Shown one piece after another: positions 34,174-43,387 of a stretch of 64,000 bases of DNA. The position numbers were made by a program, and so were the translations under genes. The notes under the pieces are model-generated. The model was not told the DNA's origin. It saw nothing but the letters and a program-made list of their open reading frames with translations, and ran no database searches. Position 1 is the stretch's first letter, and every line of letters begins with the position of its first letter. This stretch comes from DASSBQ01 sp040981125 (GTDB lineage: Bacteria > Nitrospirota > Nitrospiria > Nitrospirales > Nitrospiraceae), in assembly GCA_040981125.1 (NCBI GenBank), contig JANRMQ010000006.1, positions 198,523-262,522 on the forward strand. The letters run 5' to 3'.

Positions 34174-35271
34174 ATGAAGATCGAAGTCCGAGGATTGACG
34201 AAAATATTCGGCTCCGTCACGGCGGTCAGCGGAGTGGGGTTTCATGTCAAGGAAGGTGAACTGCTCGGCCTGTTGGGACCGAGCGGCAGCGGCAAAACGA
34301 CGGTGCTCCGAATGATTGCCGGGCTGGAGACCCCCTCGTCGGGCGATATCTTTATCGACGGCCGGCGCGTCAACGACGTCTCGGTCCAGGACCGGAACAT
34401 CGGCTTCGTGTTTCAGCACTACGCCCTGTTCAAGCATTTGACCGTCTTCGGTAATGTCGCATTCGGGTTGCGGATTAAAAAGTGGGACCGACCGTCGATC
34501 GATCGCCGCGTTGCGGAACTGCTTGCGCTGATGAGTCTGGAGGGGCTCGGCGGCCGTTATCCGCATCAGTTGTCCGGGGGACAACGCCAGCGGGTCGCGA
34601 TCGCCCGCGCCTTGGCGCCCCGCCCGAGCGTGCTGTTGCTCGATGAACCCTTCGGAGCGGTCGATGCCAAGGTCCGGCAGGAATTGCGGGAGTGGCTGAT
34701 CCGACTGCACGACGAGCTGAATGTGACGAGTCTCTTCGTGACGCATGATCAGGAAGAAGCCATGGAGGTGTCCAACCGCATCATTGTGTTTTCAAAAGGG
34801 CGCCTCGAACAGGCCGGCTCCCCCGCCGAGGTGTATGAAGATCCGGCCACGGAATTCGTCGCGCGATTCATCGGGTCCATGAACATTCTCGATGGCACGG
34901 TGAACAACGGGGTCGTGCTGGTCGGATCAATGGAATTTCCGGCGCCTGAGATCCCGGACGGCACGAGCGTGCAAGTGGGATTCAGACCCTATTACGTCAA
35001 GATCTCCGATGATCCGGCTCGTTATCGACAGCAGGCCAAACTCCGCCATATTTACTTTCTGGGCGTTGCCTACCGCTTGGAAATTGAAACGGCCGACGGC
35101 GTCCTTCTGCGGTCTCGAATGAACAAGGAGGAATTCCGCCAACATCGATTCGAAGTAGGGCAACGGGTCTCCTATGCCGTGACGCAGTTCCGATTTCTTC
35201 CACGCGAAGGCGAGCCATCGGGCTCCGACCTCCGCCGTTCCCTGCCACTGTCCGGGCCTTTGACGCCGTGA
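34174..35271 (+). CDS. cysA: Sulfate ABC transporter ATPase CysA
   Basis: 365 residues. Walker A GPSGSGKTT at 35-43, Q-loop in GFVFQHYALF, ABC signature LSGGQRQRVAIARAL at 133-147, Walker B VLLLDEPFGAVD at 153-164 and the switch THDQEEAMEV. A C-terminal TOBE-like domain follows residue 240. It energises sulfate import through CysT and CysW. It is the last gene of the importer operon; no strong terminator follows. Confidence 0.94.
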   Translation: MKIEVRGLTKIFGSVTAVSGVGFHVKEGELLGLLGPSGSGKTTVLRMIAGLETPSSGDIFIDGRRVNDVSVQDRNIGFVFQHYALFKHLTVFGNVAFGLRIKKWDRPSIDRRVAELLALMSLEGLGGRYPHQLSGGQRQRVAIARALAPRPSVLLLDEPFGAVDAKVRQELREWLIRLHDELNVTSLFVTHDQEEAMEVSNRIIVFSKGRLEQAGSPAEVYEDPATEFVARFIGSMNILDGTVNNGVVLVGSMEFPAPEIPDGTSVQVGFRPYYVKISDDPARYRQQAKLRHIYFLGVAYRLEIETADGVLLRSRMNKEEFRQHRFEVGQRVSYAVTQFRFLPREGEPSGSDLRRSLPLSGPLTP

Positions 35272-35542
35272 CAGCCTAATACGTGCTGAATTTTGAATTC
35301 TGAATGATGAATGGGAAATCGGAGCTTCGTGTGGACCGGTGATTGCTTGCCTTCGAGATTTCTTACTTTCATTGTAGTTGCTTTCCTACAATCGCTCGGG
35401 TCGTTACGTTCCGAGATTGCGCGTCGGCGAAAGCCTTCATTGACTCATCCTGATTTCTTTTGTTAGGGTCGAATGAAGGAATTCGGCGCGGGATCCGCGT
35501 GACATCATCGTCTGTTCTTTAGCCCCGGAAAGGACACTGAAA

Positions 35543-37408
35543 ATGGCTTCTCCTGTCGCTACATCCGACCTCGTCACCTTGCTGGAAAATAAAGCCACGC
35601 AGCTCCGAATCGACAGCGTCAAGGCCACGACTGAAGCCGGCAGCGGTCATCCGACGAGTTGCGCCTCGGCGGCGGACATCGTCGCCACGCTCTTCTTTTC
35701 CGTCATGCGCTACGACCCCAAGAATCCCAAGCTGCCGAACAGCGACCGGTTCATCCTGTCCAAAGGGCATGCGGCTCCGCTCTTGTACGCCGCCTGGGCG
35801 GAAGCCGGCCTATTTCCCCGAGAGGAGTTGCTCAAATTGCGGACGCTCGGCTCCGACCTCGAAGGACACCCGACTCCGCGCCTCTCGTTCGTGGATACGG
35901 CCACGGGGTCGCTCGGCCAAGGATTGTCCGCCGGCATTGGAATGGCGTTGTGCGCCAAAATCGTCGATCGCAGCCCGCAGCGCATCTACGTGCTCATGGG
36001 AGACGGCGAATCGGTTGAAGGGTCCGTATGGGAAGCCGCGGAAGTCGGCCAACATTACAACCTGGATAATCTCTGCGCGATCATCGACGTTAATCGATTG
36101 GGCCAAAGCGATCCCACCATGTTGCAGCACGACATGGAAGCCTATCAAAGCCGTTGGGCCGGCTTCGGCTGGCATGCGATCGTGGTGGACGGCCATGACA
36201 TCACCGCCCTTTTGGACGCCTTCTCCGAAGCGGCGCACACCAAAGGCAAGCCGACTATTGTGTTGGCGCGCACGCTGAAAGGCAAGGGCATCTCGTTCGT
36301 CGAGGACCATCCGGATTGGCACGGCAAGCCGCTGAAAAAAGGAGATGAGGCGCAAAAAGCCCTCGCCGAGTTGGAGCGGCAATTGAAACCGTCCACAAGT
36401 CAGCCGAGCATCAAACGGCCCGACGTTTCGCACAACGGCGCGAAGCCGGCCGGCAAAATGGCGGCCCCTTCCTATAAAGCGGGCGACAGCGCGGCGACTC
36501 GCGAGGCGTTTGGAACGGCGCTCGCGGCGTTGGGCGAGGCAAACCCGCTCGTCGTGGCGCTCGATGCGGATGTGAAGAATTCAACCTATACGGACAAATT
36601 CGGCAAACGGTTTCCCGAACGCTTCTTCGAAAATTTCATCGCCGAACAGAACATGATCGGGTCGGCCGTCGGCTTGGCCGCGTGCGGCAAGATTCCCTTC
36701 GCGGCGACCTTTGCCTGTTTCCTCACCCGCGCCTACGATTTCATCAGAATGGCGGCGATCAGCCAGGCCAACATCAAACTGGTCGGCACGCATGTGGGCG
36801 TCAGCATCGGCGAGGACGGACCATCCCAGATGGGCTTGGAAGATATCGCCATGATGGCCGCGCAACCGGGCGTCGTCGTGCTTTATCCGTCGGATGCCGT
36901 CTCGATGTACCGGCTGGTAGAAACGGCCGCCTCCCATCGAGGCATGGTCTATCTCCGGGCCGGGCGGCCGAAATCCCCCATTCTCTATGGCGAGAAAGAT
37001 GTCTTTACGATCGGAGGCAGCCGCGTACTCCGGCAGAGTACGGCCGATAAACTGACCATCGTCGCCGCCGGCGTCACCCTCTTCGAGGCGCTCAAAGCCC
37101 ATGATCAGTTGAAGGCGTCGGGCATCCAGACCCGCGTTATCGATCTGTACAGCGTCGCGCCGATTGATCGCGCGACACTCGTGGAGAGCGCCCGTGCCAC
37201 CGGCGGGAATGTGCTGACGGTCGAAGACCATTATGCCCATGGCGGCATCGGCGACGCCGTCTTGAGCGCCTTGGCTTCCGAAGCGGTACGGGTCCATAAA
37301 TTGGCGGTACGGGAGATTCCACACAGTGGCAAACCAGAAGAGCTCGTCGATCACTACGGGATCGGAGCACGCAGCATCGTCGAAACCGCCAAACAAATCG
37401 TCGCCTGA
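35543..37408 (+). CDS. tkt: Transketolase
   Basis: 621 residues, the shorter (human-like) transketolase size. Thiamine diphosphate motif GDGESVEGSVWEAAEV through IIDVNRLGQS, TGSLGQGLSAGIGMAL, and the catalytic Glu in RFFENFIAEQNMIGSA are all visible. It moves two-carbon units in the pentose phosphate and Calvin-type rearrangements. The last 83 bases overlap the next gene in another frame. The 270-base gap upstream contains a TTGACT at 35440 but no good -10 partner. Confidence 0.95.
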   Translation: MASPVATSDLVTLLENKATQLRIDSVKATTEAGSGHPTSCASAADIVATLFFSVMRYDPKNPKLPNSDRFILSKGHAAPLLYAAWAEAGLFPREELLKLRTLGSDLEGHPTPRLSFVDTATGSLGQGLSAGIGMALCAKIVDRSPQRIYVLMGDGESVEGSVWEAAEVGQHYNLDNLCAIIDVNRLGQSDPTMLQHDMEAYQSRWAGFGWHAIVVDGHDITALLDAFSEAAHTKGKPTIVLARTLKGKGISFVEDHPDWHGKPLKKGDEAQKALAELERQLKPSTSQPSIKRPDVSHNGAKPAGKMAAPSYKAGDSAATREAFGTALAALGEANPLVVALDADVKNSTYTDKFGKRFPERFFENFIAEQNMIGSAVGLAACGKIPFAATFACFLTRAYDFIRMAAISQANIKLVGTHVGVSIGEDGPSQMGLEDIAMMAAQPGVVVLYPSDAVSMYRLVETAASHRGMVYLRAGRPKSPILYGEKDVFTIGGSRVLRQSTADKLTIVAAGVTLFEALKAHDQLKASGIQTRVIDLYSVAPIDRATLVESARATGGNVLTVEDHYAHGGIGDAVLSALASEAVRVHKLAVREIPHSGKPEELVDHYGIGARSIVETAKQIVA

Positions 37409-38114
37409 CCCGGCGGCAGCGCCACGGCAGGCCTTCCGACCGATTCCCCTGCTCGATATCTTGGGCGAGCAGGAGCGGCGGAGCTTCCTGGAAGAGCTGA
37501 CCGAAGCACACTACGGGAAAGGCCAATACATCTTCCGCCAGGGCGATCCGGCCGATTACTTCCACATCGTCACCCGCGGCTCGGTGAAGTGCGTCAAATC
37601 CTCTCCCGAAGGGAAAGAATGCACGTTGAAAGTGCTGATGCCGGGCGATCTCTTCTGCTGCGAAGCGGCGGTCTTTGACGGATCACCCCACCCTGGGACA
37701 GCGCAACCGATGGGAGAGGTCAGCGTTTTGCGGCTCAGCAAGAAGGCGTACTTCGATATGCTGCGCAGCAACCCTGATGCCGCCATCGAGGTCATCAAAT
37801 ATCTGGGCAATCGGCTCAACGAAGTGCAGGAGCAAGCGAAGATCCTCGCGCTGGATCGCGCCGATCAACGGCTCGCAACCCTCTTGGTGAATCTGGCTGA
37901 ACGGACCGGCGTGACTGAGGCGCAGGGCATCAGGCTTGGCGTCCGGCTGACAAGGCAAGACATGGCGAACATGGTCGGGGTCACGACCGAGACCGCCATT
38001 CGGATCATGGCGCGGTTCAAAAAGCTGCGCCTCGTCTCCGGAACCGCCGCCCGGCTGGTGGTCCGAGATCTCCCCCGCCTCAAAGAATTGGCTGCCATGA
38101 AACCTTCCTTATGA
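37326..38114 (+). CDS. Crp/Fnr-family transcriptional regulator
   Basis: 262 residues. The cyclic-nucleotide-binding-like domain covers about residues 40-150 (YIFRQGDPADYFHIVTRGSVK, MPGDLFCCEAAVF). The C-terminal helix-turn-helix RQDMANMVGVTTETAIRIMARFKKL carries an ETAIR pattern close to FNR's recognition helix. No FNR-type N-terminal cysteine cluster is present. The only usable start in this frame is the GTG at 37326, inside tkt, with GGGAG ten bases upstream, so the two genes overlap by 83 bases. It precedes nirK, with an FNR-like palindrome in between, so it is a good candidate for regulating nirK. Confidence 0.88.
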   Translation: MANQKSSSITTGSEHAASSKPPNKSSPDPAAAPRQAFRPIPLLDILGEQERRSFLEELTEAHYGKGQYIFRQGDPADYFHIVTRGSVKCVKSSPEGKECTLKVLMPGDLFCCEAAVFDGSPHPGTAQPMGEVSVLRLSKKAYFDMLRSNPDAAIEVIKYLGNRLNEVQEQAKILALDRADQRLATLLVNLAERTGVTEAQGIRLGVRLTRQDMANMVGVTTETAIRIMARFKKLRLVSGTAARLVVRDLPRLKELAAMKPSL

Positions 38115-38124
38115 TTTGTTTCAA

Positions 38125-38144
38125 AATATGACATTTGTCATATT
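38125..38144. promoter_or_regulatory. FNR-like palindromic operator upstream of nirK
   Basis: AATATGACA-TT-TGTCATATT, a perfect nine-base inverted repeat with a two-base centre, contains the TGAC-N4-GTCA layout of Crp/Fnr sites. Its centre lies about 42 bases upstream of a start predicted from the TATCCT -10 box at 38165-38170, the usual position for class II activation. Confidence 0.65.
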
Positions 38145-38164
38145 ATTTTGCATTCGATCTGCCG

Positions 38165-38170
38165 TATCCT
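38165..38170 (+). promoter_or_regulatory. Candidate -10 box of nirK
   Basis: TATCCT matches four of six consensus positions. It sits where a -10 box should be relative to the palindrome at 38125-38144, with no recognisable -35 box, as in activator-dependent promoters. The leader to the nirK ATG would be about 80 bases. Confidence 0.4.
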
Positions 38171-38256
38171 CCCATTACCCTAAACAGTAAGGGTTCCACG
38201 CGAGTCTGAGCAACTCGGTGGAAACAGTGCGCTTCATCACATTCAAGGAGGATTTC

Positions 38257-39255
38257 ATGCAGATCGGAAAGAATCATCGTCGAAGCCTGTGGACCACGAG
38301 CCGTCTCCCGGCATCGGCGCTTGCTATTGCATTCATCATCGGCGGGGTGACCAGTCCCGCCGGCGCCAAAACACACGAGGTCAAAATGACGGCGGTCGAG
38401 AAGAATGTCATGATCGAAGGAGGCGGAGAGACCTATGCCGCCTGGACCTTCAACGGGCAGATGCCCGGCCCGGTCATTCGTGTGACCGAAGGCGATACCA
38501 TCAAGTTTACGTTGATCAATCCCGCAGAGAACAAGAATCCGCACGCCATGGACTTCCATGCCGCCGAGATCGATTTCTTGAAAAGTTATCGAGCGATCAA
38601 TGCCGGCGAAACCATTGACTTCACCTTCGTTGCGAAAAAGCCCGGCATCTTTTTCTATCACTGCGGCGCGCCGCCGATGATTCAACATGTCGCGAGAGGC
38701 ATGTTCGGCGCCGTCATCGTGGATCCGAAAGATGCGAAGGCATTGCCGAAGGCGGATCGCGAATACGTGCTGGTACAGTCGGAGATCTACAAGAACCCGA
38801 ATGACGTGCAGGCCATGTTCGACCGGAAGTTCGATCACATCGTCTTCAACGGCGGCATCTTCAAGTACCATCCCTTTGTCACCGGCGGCCATGCATTGGA
38901 AGCCAAGCCGGGAGAGCGGGTTCGGATCTATTTCGTCAATGCCGGACCGAATGAATTTTCGGCCGTCCATCCCATCGGGGAGATCTGGGACCACGTCTAT
39001 GAGAGCGGCAATCCGGCGAATAAATTGACCGGTGTTCAGACCTACGTCGTCGGTCCGGGCAGCGCCGCGACGTTTGATGTCATCCCGGAATCCGCGGGCG
39101 CCTATCCGATCGTCACGCATTCCTTGACCGGAGCGTTGCGCGGGGCGATTGCTGTTCTGGTGGCATCACCTGATGCCAAGCCCGCACCCTTGATGCCCCA
39201 TACTCCATGGGAGATCGACACGCCCGCAACGGGCATTACTCCATCCGTGCAATAG
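38257..39255 (+). CDS. nirK: Copper-containing nitrite reductase NirK
   Basis: 332 residues from ATG at 38257 behind AAGGAGG; a longer frame upstream lacks this site. A signal peptide ends near SPAGAK (residue 37). Two cupredoxin domains follow. Copper ligands are readable: His96, Asp99 and His101 in PHAMDFHAA; His135 and Cys136 in FFYHCGAP; His144 and Met149 in QHVARGM; and second-domain His238 (AVHPIGEIW) and His288 (PIVTHSLTG). This matches the type 1 and type 2 copper sites plus the catalytic Asp and His. It reduces nitrite to nitric oxide in the periplasm. NirK is found in nitrite oxidisers of the genus Nitrospira. Two hairpins follow the gene. Confidence 0.93.
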   Translation: MQIGKNHRRSLWTTSRLPASALAIAFIIGGVTSPAGAKTHEVKMTAVEKNVMIEGGGETYAAWTFNGQMPGPVIRVTEGDTIKFTLINPAENKNPHAMDFHAAEIDFLKSYRAINAGETIDFTFVAKKPGIFFYHCGAPPMIQHVARGMFGAVIVDPKDAKALPKADREYVLVQSEIYKNPNDVQAMFDRKFDHIVFNGGIFKYHPFVTGGHALEAKPGERVRIYFVNAGPNEFSAVHPIGEIWDHVYESGNPANKLTGVQTYVVGPGSAATFDVIPESAGAYPIVTHSLTGALRGAIAVLVASPDAKPAPLMPHTPWEIDTPATGITPSVQ

Positions 39256-39274
39256 TTCAGCAGACATGAGTTCC

Positions 39275-39307
39275 GCGGGAGGCGGTCCGATCAGGACCGC
39301 CTCCCGC
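39275..39307 (+). terminator. Strong hairpin after nirK
   Basis: GCGGGAGGCGGTCC and its exact complement GGACCGCCTCCCGC pair across a five-base loop. There is no T-run directly after it, but a second small stem GAGCG/CGCTC at about 39330-39346 is followed by ATTTTCTCTT. Together they probably end the nirK transcript. Confidence 0.65.
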
Positions 39308-39441
39308 GTGAATTCCCGCACGGTGCGGGTTGAGCGACCCCGCTCATTTTCTCTTACACTCCGTCATCTTTCCATACAAGCTCACAGGGTTTGTGGCCTA
39401 CCATCGTCCTGTCGTGTTGTCCGGAGGATATATATACATAT

Positions 39442-39458
39442 TGGGAACGGCCCTTGCT
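39442..39458 (+). promoter_or_regulatory. Candidate sigma54 promoter upstream of the two-component genes
   Basis: GG (39444-39445), ten bases, GC (39456-39457) inside TTGGGAACGGCCCTTGCT fits the -24/-12 pattern. It is about 250 bases before the kinase gene, whose partner is a sigma54 activator. An inverted repeat GTCCATGT/ACATGGAC at 39502-39522 lies downstream. The long distance makes this uncertain. Confidence 0.3.
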
Positions 39459-39716
39459 TGCTTCCTAAGTAATGTCTCATACATTCGAGAGTTATCGTCT
39501 GGTCCATGTGTACGACATGGACGTGCGGCCGCCTCCCTCCTACGCTGAGTATTCCGGCAGATTGGAACCCGACATTTCACCGACACTCCGTTCGGAGACA
39601 TCGCATAAGGTCCGATATGTCAGCAGACGAGGCACGACGTAGGGGAGACCGACATCCGGCCCTCGATTGCTTTAACGGTCAAATGGAGCTTACGATATTG
39701 GCAAGCAGGAGAGACT

Positions 39717-41636
39717 ATGCGGTACCTGGCTCGCGTTCTCAAAGATTTGCCCATTGCCCGGAAGCTCCTTCTTGCCTCTTTGATTCCGGTCCTGACCCTC
39801 ATTGTTCTCAGTATCGTCACCTATCGGAGCGTCCAGGTCTTTTCCGAAGATGAGGAGCAGTTGAACAATCTGTATCTGACTCAGAAGCGCGCAGCGGAAT
39901 ATATGCGTCTCGTCGTCGATATGGAGACCGGATTTCGCGGATACGTCATGACGAAGCAGACACGATATCTCCACCCCTATCGGAGGGCACAGGAATCGAC
40001 CCCGCTCGTAGGGCAGTCGCTCCTGGAAAGCGTCTATGATGCCGAGGCTCAAAGGAAAATTGTCATCAACGTCCAGCGATTAGTCGCCCAATTGTTCAAA
40101 GAAAAGGACGAGCTGATCGAAGAAGTCAAGGTCGGCCATGTCGACATGGCTCTACGGTATGTTGAGGCGGGACGCGGCCGCGCCATTATGGTAACGATTC
40201 GGGAAGAGATGTCGCAGTTCGATCACTTGGAACAGGAAGCCCTTCATGTGCGCCTGGGGAAGATTGCTCAAGATCGGGACGCGATGGTCTCGGTCTTTCT
40301 CGGCGGTGGATCTCTCGCCCTGGTGTTGATGATCCTTGCGCTTCACCTCATCGGCCGCTCCATTACGACTCCGCTGGTGGCGCTTGCCAGAGCAGTCGGC
40401 TCGGCCTCGACCAAACCGGTGACGAATGTCCCGGCCACCGACCGCCAGGACGAAATCGGCAACCTCGCACGGGTCATCCACATGATGAGCGTCCAACTGG
40501 GTGAGCATCTTGCCCGGATGGAGGAGTCGGAAGCGGAATTGCGCGCGCTCAACCACAATTTGTCGGCCTCCGAATCGAAGTATCGAAGTCTCGTCGATCA
40601 TGCGCCGTTCGGTATTTTTACCACGCAGGGCATGTCCGTGACGTTCAGCAATCGCTACAATCGCCAGCTTGCGGGACTCAATCCCGATTCGGAAGGCGCA
40701 CCCGACGCGTTCCGGCAATGGATTCATCCCGATGATCGTGATCGCGCGCTCACCGGGTTCGAGGAAGCGGTGCGCGACAACCGCCCTTACGAAACGATCT
40801 TTCGATTCGTCCATCAGGATGGAACGATGAGAAAGGTCCTCAGCCGCCGTATTCCCATTCAGGATGAGCAGGGTCACACCGTCATGTATCAGGGCTTCAA
40901 TATCGATATCTCCGCCCTCGACCAGATGCAGGCTCAACTCAGACGGGCGGAGCGCTTGGCGACGCTTGGGCAATTTGCGGCCGGGATCGCGCACGAAATA
41001 CGGAACCCGCTTGTCGGCATCGGATCAACCACCGCCCTCCTCTTGGATGACACGGCTCCGGATGATCCGCGGCGCGAGGACCTTGAGAGCATTTTCCGGG
41101 AAATCCATCGCTTGGACCGCATCGTCAATCAGATCGTCGATCACGCGAGACCTCGATCCATCGCGCCGTCCTGGTTCAGCCTGTCCGATGTGGTCCATGG
41201 CGCGTTCAAATTGCTGGAAAGCCCGCTGAGCGACAAACACTTGGTCGTGTCCTGCCAATTGTCTTCGAACCTTCCTCCGGTTCATGCGGACCCGGATCAG
41301 ATCAAGCAGGTCCTGCTCAATGTCATCCAGAATGCGATTGAGGCCTCGCGTGACGGAGGCGCCATCACGGTCACCGCCTCCGAACAAGCGCGGGGGTTGG
41401 AAGCAGGAGTCGGCATCGCGGTGATGGATCAGGGACGCGGCATTTCCCCTGAAGACCTGTCGCATGTATTTGAACCGTTCTTCACGCTCGGAAAACAGCG
41501 GGGAACCGGACTCGGCCTCGCAATTTGCCGGAATATCATTGAACTTCATGGCGGTGATATCGCGCTCGCCTCTGAACAGGGGAAGGGCACGACCGTCAGC
41601 ATATGGCTGCCGTTGCGGCAGTCAGGATCGGGGTAA
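39717..41636 (+). CDS. Membrane sensor histidine kinase (CHASE3-HAMP-PAS)
   Basis: 639 residues. Membrane helices at about 14-36 and 194-216 flank a CHASE3-like sensing domain with DMETGFRGYVMTKQ. A HAMP segment follows (RSITTPLVALARAVG), then a PAS/PAC domain (SKYRSLVDHAPFGIF to YQGFNIDIS). The phospho-accepting His near residue 426 is in GIAHEIRNPL, and the ATPase domain shows NVIQNAIEAS, DQGRGI and GTGLGL. It phosphorylates the sigma54 activator encoded six bases downstream. It follows nirK and may respond to nitrogen or redox conditions, but the signal is unknown. Confidence 0.93.
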   Translation: MRYLARVLKDLPIARKLLLASLIPVLTLIVLSIVTYRSVQVFSEDEEQLNNLYLTQKRAAEYMRLVVDMETGFRGYVMTKQTRYLHPYRRAQESTPLVGQSLLESVYDAEAQRKIVINVQRLVAQLFKEKDELIEEVKVGHVDMALRYVEAGRGRAIMVTIREEMSQFDHLEQEALHVRLGKIAQDRDAMVSVFLGGGSLALVLMILALHLIGRSITTPLVALARAVGSASTKPVTNVPATDRQDEIGNLARVIHMMSVQLGEHLARMEESEAELRALNHNLSASESKYRSLVDHAPFGIFTTQGMSVTFSNRYNRQLAGLNPDSEGAPDAFRQWIHPDDRDRALTGFEEAVRDNRPYETIFRFVHQDGTMRKVLSRRIPIQDEQGHTVMYQGFNIDISALDQMQAQLRRAERLATLGQFAAGIAHEIRNPLVGIGSTTALLLDDTAPDDPRREDLESIFREIHRLDRIVNQIVDHARPRSIAPSWFSLSDVVHGAFKLLESPLSDKHLVVSCQLSSNLPPVHADPDQIKQVLLNVIQNAIEASRDGGAITVTASEQARGLEAGVGIAVMDQGRGISPEDLSHVFEPFFTLGKQRGTGLGLAICRNIIELHGGDIALASEQGKGTTVSIWLPLRQSGSG

Positions 41637-41642
41637 CAACAT

Positions 41643-43037
41643 ATGGGCGCCACAATTTTTGTCACTGACGATGAGCCGGCCATCCGCTCGGCGCTGGTCA
41701 AGCGGTTGTCCCGGCGACAGCATGCCGTGTCCGGCTTCGAATCGGGCGACGCTCTCATCAAGGGACTGGATCGCGAAGTCCCCGACCTGATTTTGCTCGA
41801 CCTGAAAATGCCGGGGCTCTCCGGTCTGGATACGCTGAAGGCGATTCGCTCGAAATTTCCCCAACCCATCATCATTATGCTGACGGCATACGGCACGGTG
41901 GAAGATGCGGTCGAGGCGATGAAATTGGGCGCGTATGACTTCGTCATCAAGACGGTCGATTTGGACGGACTGGATCAGGTCGTCGGCCGTGCGCTGGAAT
42001 TGCTCACCTTACGGCGCCGTGTCACTTATGAAGCCGAACGCCAGGGCGACGAGTTCTCGATGGACAATTTGATCGCCGAAAGCGCGGCGATGAAGGCGCT
42101 TGTCAGCCAGATCCGGGAAGTAGCGCAGAACCCCAAGACGACTGTGTTATTAATGGGCGAGACCGGCACCGGCAAAGAGTTCATCGCGCGCGTGCTCCAT
42201 CATAACGGCATGCGCGCCGCCGCGCCCTTCATCGGGGTAAATTGCACCGCCATCCCGCGGGAGCTCTTTGAAAGCGAACTGTTCGGCTATGAACGGGGCG
42301 CGTTCACCGGCGCGCATCATCGGAAGCTGGGCGTGCTGGACCGAGCCGAGAGCGGCACGCTGTTTCTCGATGAGATCGGCGATCTCGACCTGGCGATGCA
42401 GGCCAAATTGCTGCGCGTGCTTCAGGAGCGGAAATTCCAACGCGTCGGAGGCACCGAGGAAATTTCCGTGGATTTCCGCCTGATCGCGGCCACGAACAGG
42501 GATTTAAAGAAAGAAATCGCACGGGGGGCGTTTCGGGAGGACCTATATTTCCGGCTCAACGTCGTGACGTTTGAACTGCCGCCGCTGCGCTACCGGGTGG
42601 AGGATATTTTTCCCCTCTCCATGCACGCCCTCATGCGGTATGGCAAAGAATTCGGCAAGGACATCGTGGAGATCGATCCCGAAGCGCGGGCCATTCTGCA
42701 ACGCTATTCCTATCCCGGCAATATTCGGGAGCTTCAGAATATCATGGAGCGGGCCACGATCTTCTGCCAAGGGCGAACGTTGACACCCGCGTGCCTGCCG
42801 CGCGAATTGCGGGACACCAGCATGCAGACCGCGACCTCCACAACCCAGGGAGATCAGCATGTCGTTCGTGTAGAAATGGCGCTCGGCAAGCAAAGTCTGG
42901 CGGATGTCGAAGCCGCGATCATCGAGGAAGTGTTGCGGCTGTCCGACTATAACAAGAGCCTGGCCGCCAAACACCTGGGCGTGACCCGATTCGCGCTGGA
43001 CCGTCGGCTCCGTAAGCTGGAGACCAAACAGTCCTAA
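41643..43037 (+). CDS. Sigma54-dependent response regulator (NtrC family)
   Basis: 464 residues. Receiver domain with phosphorylatable Asp53 in LLDLKMPG. AAA+ domain with Walker A GETGTGKE at 172-179, an intact sigma54-contact GAFTGA loop at 219-224 and Walker B LFLDEIGDLD. A C-terminal Fis-type helix-turn-helix follows (NKSLAAKHLGVTRFALDRRL). It activates sigma54 promoters when phosphorylated by the adjacent kinase. A stray residue TVD follows the receiver Lys where a Pro-Phe is common. Targets are unknown; neighbouring nirK and its own operon are the obvious ones to test. Confidence 0.95.
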   Translation: MGATIFVTDDEPAIRSALVKRLSRRQHAVSGFESGDALIKGLDREVPDLILLDLKMPGLSGLDTLKAIRSKFPQPIIIMLTAYGTVEDAVEAMKLGAYDFVIKTVDLDGLDQVVGRALELLTLRRRVTYEAERQGDEFSMDNLIAESAAMKALVSQIREVAQNPKTTVLLMGETGTGKEFIARVLHHNGMRAAAPFIGVNCTAIPRELFESELFGYERGAFTGAHHRKLGVLDRAESGTLFLDEIGDLDLAMQAKLLRVLQERKFQRVGGTEEISVDFRLIAATNRDLKKEIARGAFREDLYFRLNVVTFELPPLRYRVEDIFPLSMHALMRYGKEFGKDIVEIDPEARAILQRYSYPGNIRELQNIMERATIFCQGRTLTPACLPRELRDTSMQTATSTTQGDQHVVRVEMALGKQSLADVEAAIIEEVLRLSDYNKSLAAKHLGVTRFALDRRLRKLETKQS

Positions 43038-43069
43038 CCCGCATGGTGGTCGGATCGGCGCGATGCAGC

Positions 43070-43387
43070 TCAAGGATTGGGCGCGACGAACACCAGCACC
43101 TTCAACTGCTGATTCGTATGGTTCTTGACTCCGTGCTCTGCTCCCGCCGGCGCCAGCGTCCCGAGCCCGGCTCCCAGGACCTTTGATTCCGACCCGACCT
43201 GGAACGTTCCCTCGCCTTCCAATACCAGGTACACCTTGTCCTGCTCCCCATGGACATGGCCTTTTTGCTCTTGGCCCGGTTCGAAACAATAGATGTCGCA
43301 AAAGAAGCGGGGCGTCTGAAACAAATTGTTCTTCTTCATCTTTTCCGCATTGAACTGTTGATGATCGGCGAGGCGCACCACGTTCAT
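43070..43387 (-). CDS. Small cupin-domain protein
   Basis: 105 residues, a single cupin barrel. Metal-type motif 1 reads GHVHGEQDKVYLVLEGEG (two His, Glu-like) and motif 2 GTLAPAGAEHGVKN. It overlaps the stop of the CCG-protein gene by four bases, so the two are co-translated. It could bind a metal or small ligand; function unknown. Confidence 0.82.
   Translation of the reverse strand: MNVVRLADHQQFNAEKMKKNNLFQTPRFFCDIYCFEPGQEQKGHVHGEQDKVYLVLEGEGTFQVGSESKVLGAGLGTLAPAGAEHGVKNHTNQQLKVLVFVAPNP

Noticed and set aside
38143..39120. 325-codon minus-strand frame over nirK
   Set aside because: nirK on the plus strand carries all copper ligands; the antisense frame has no motif.
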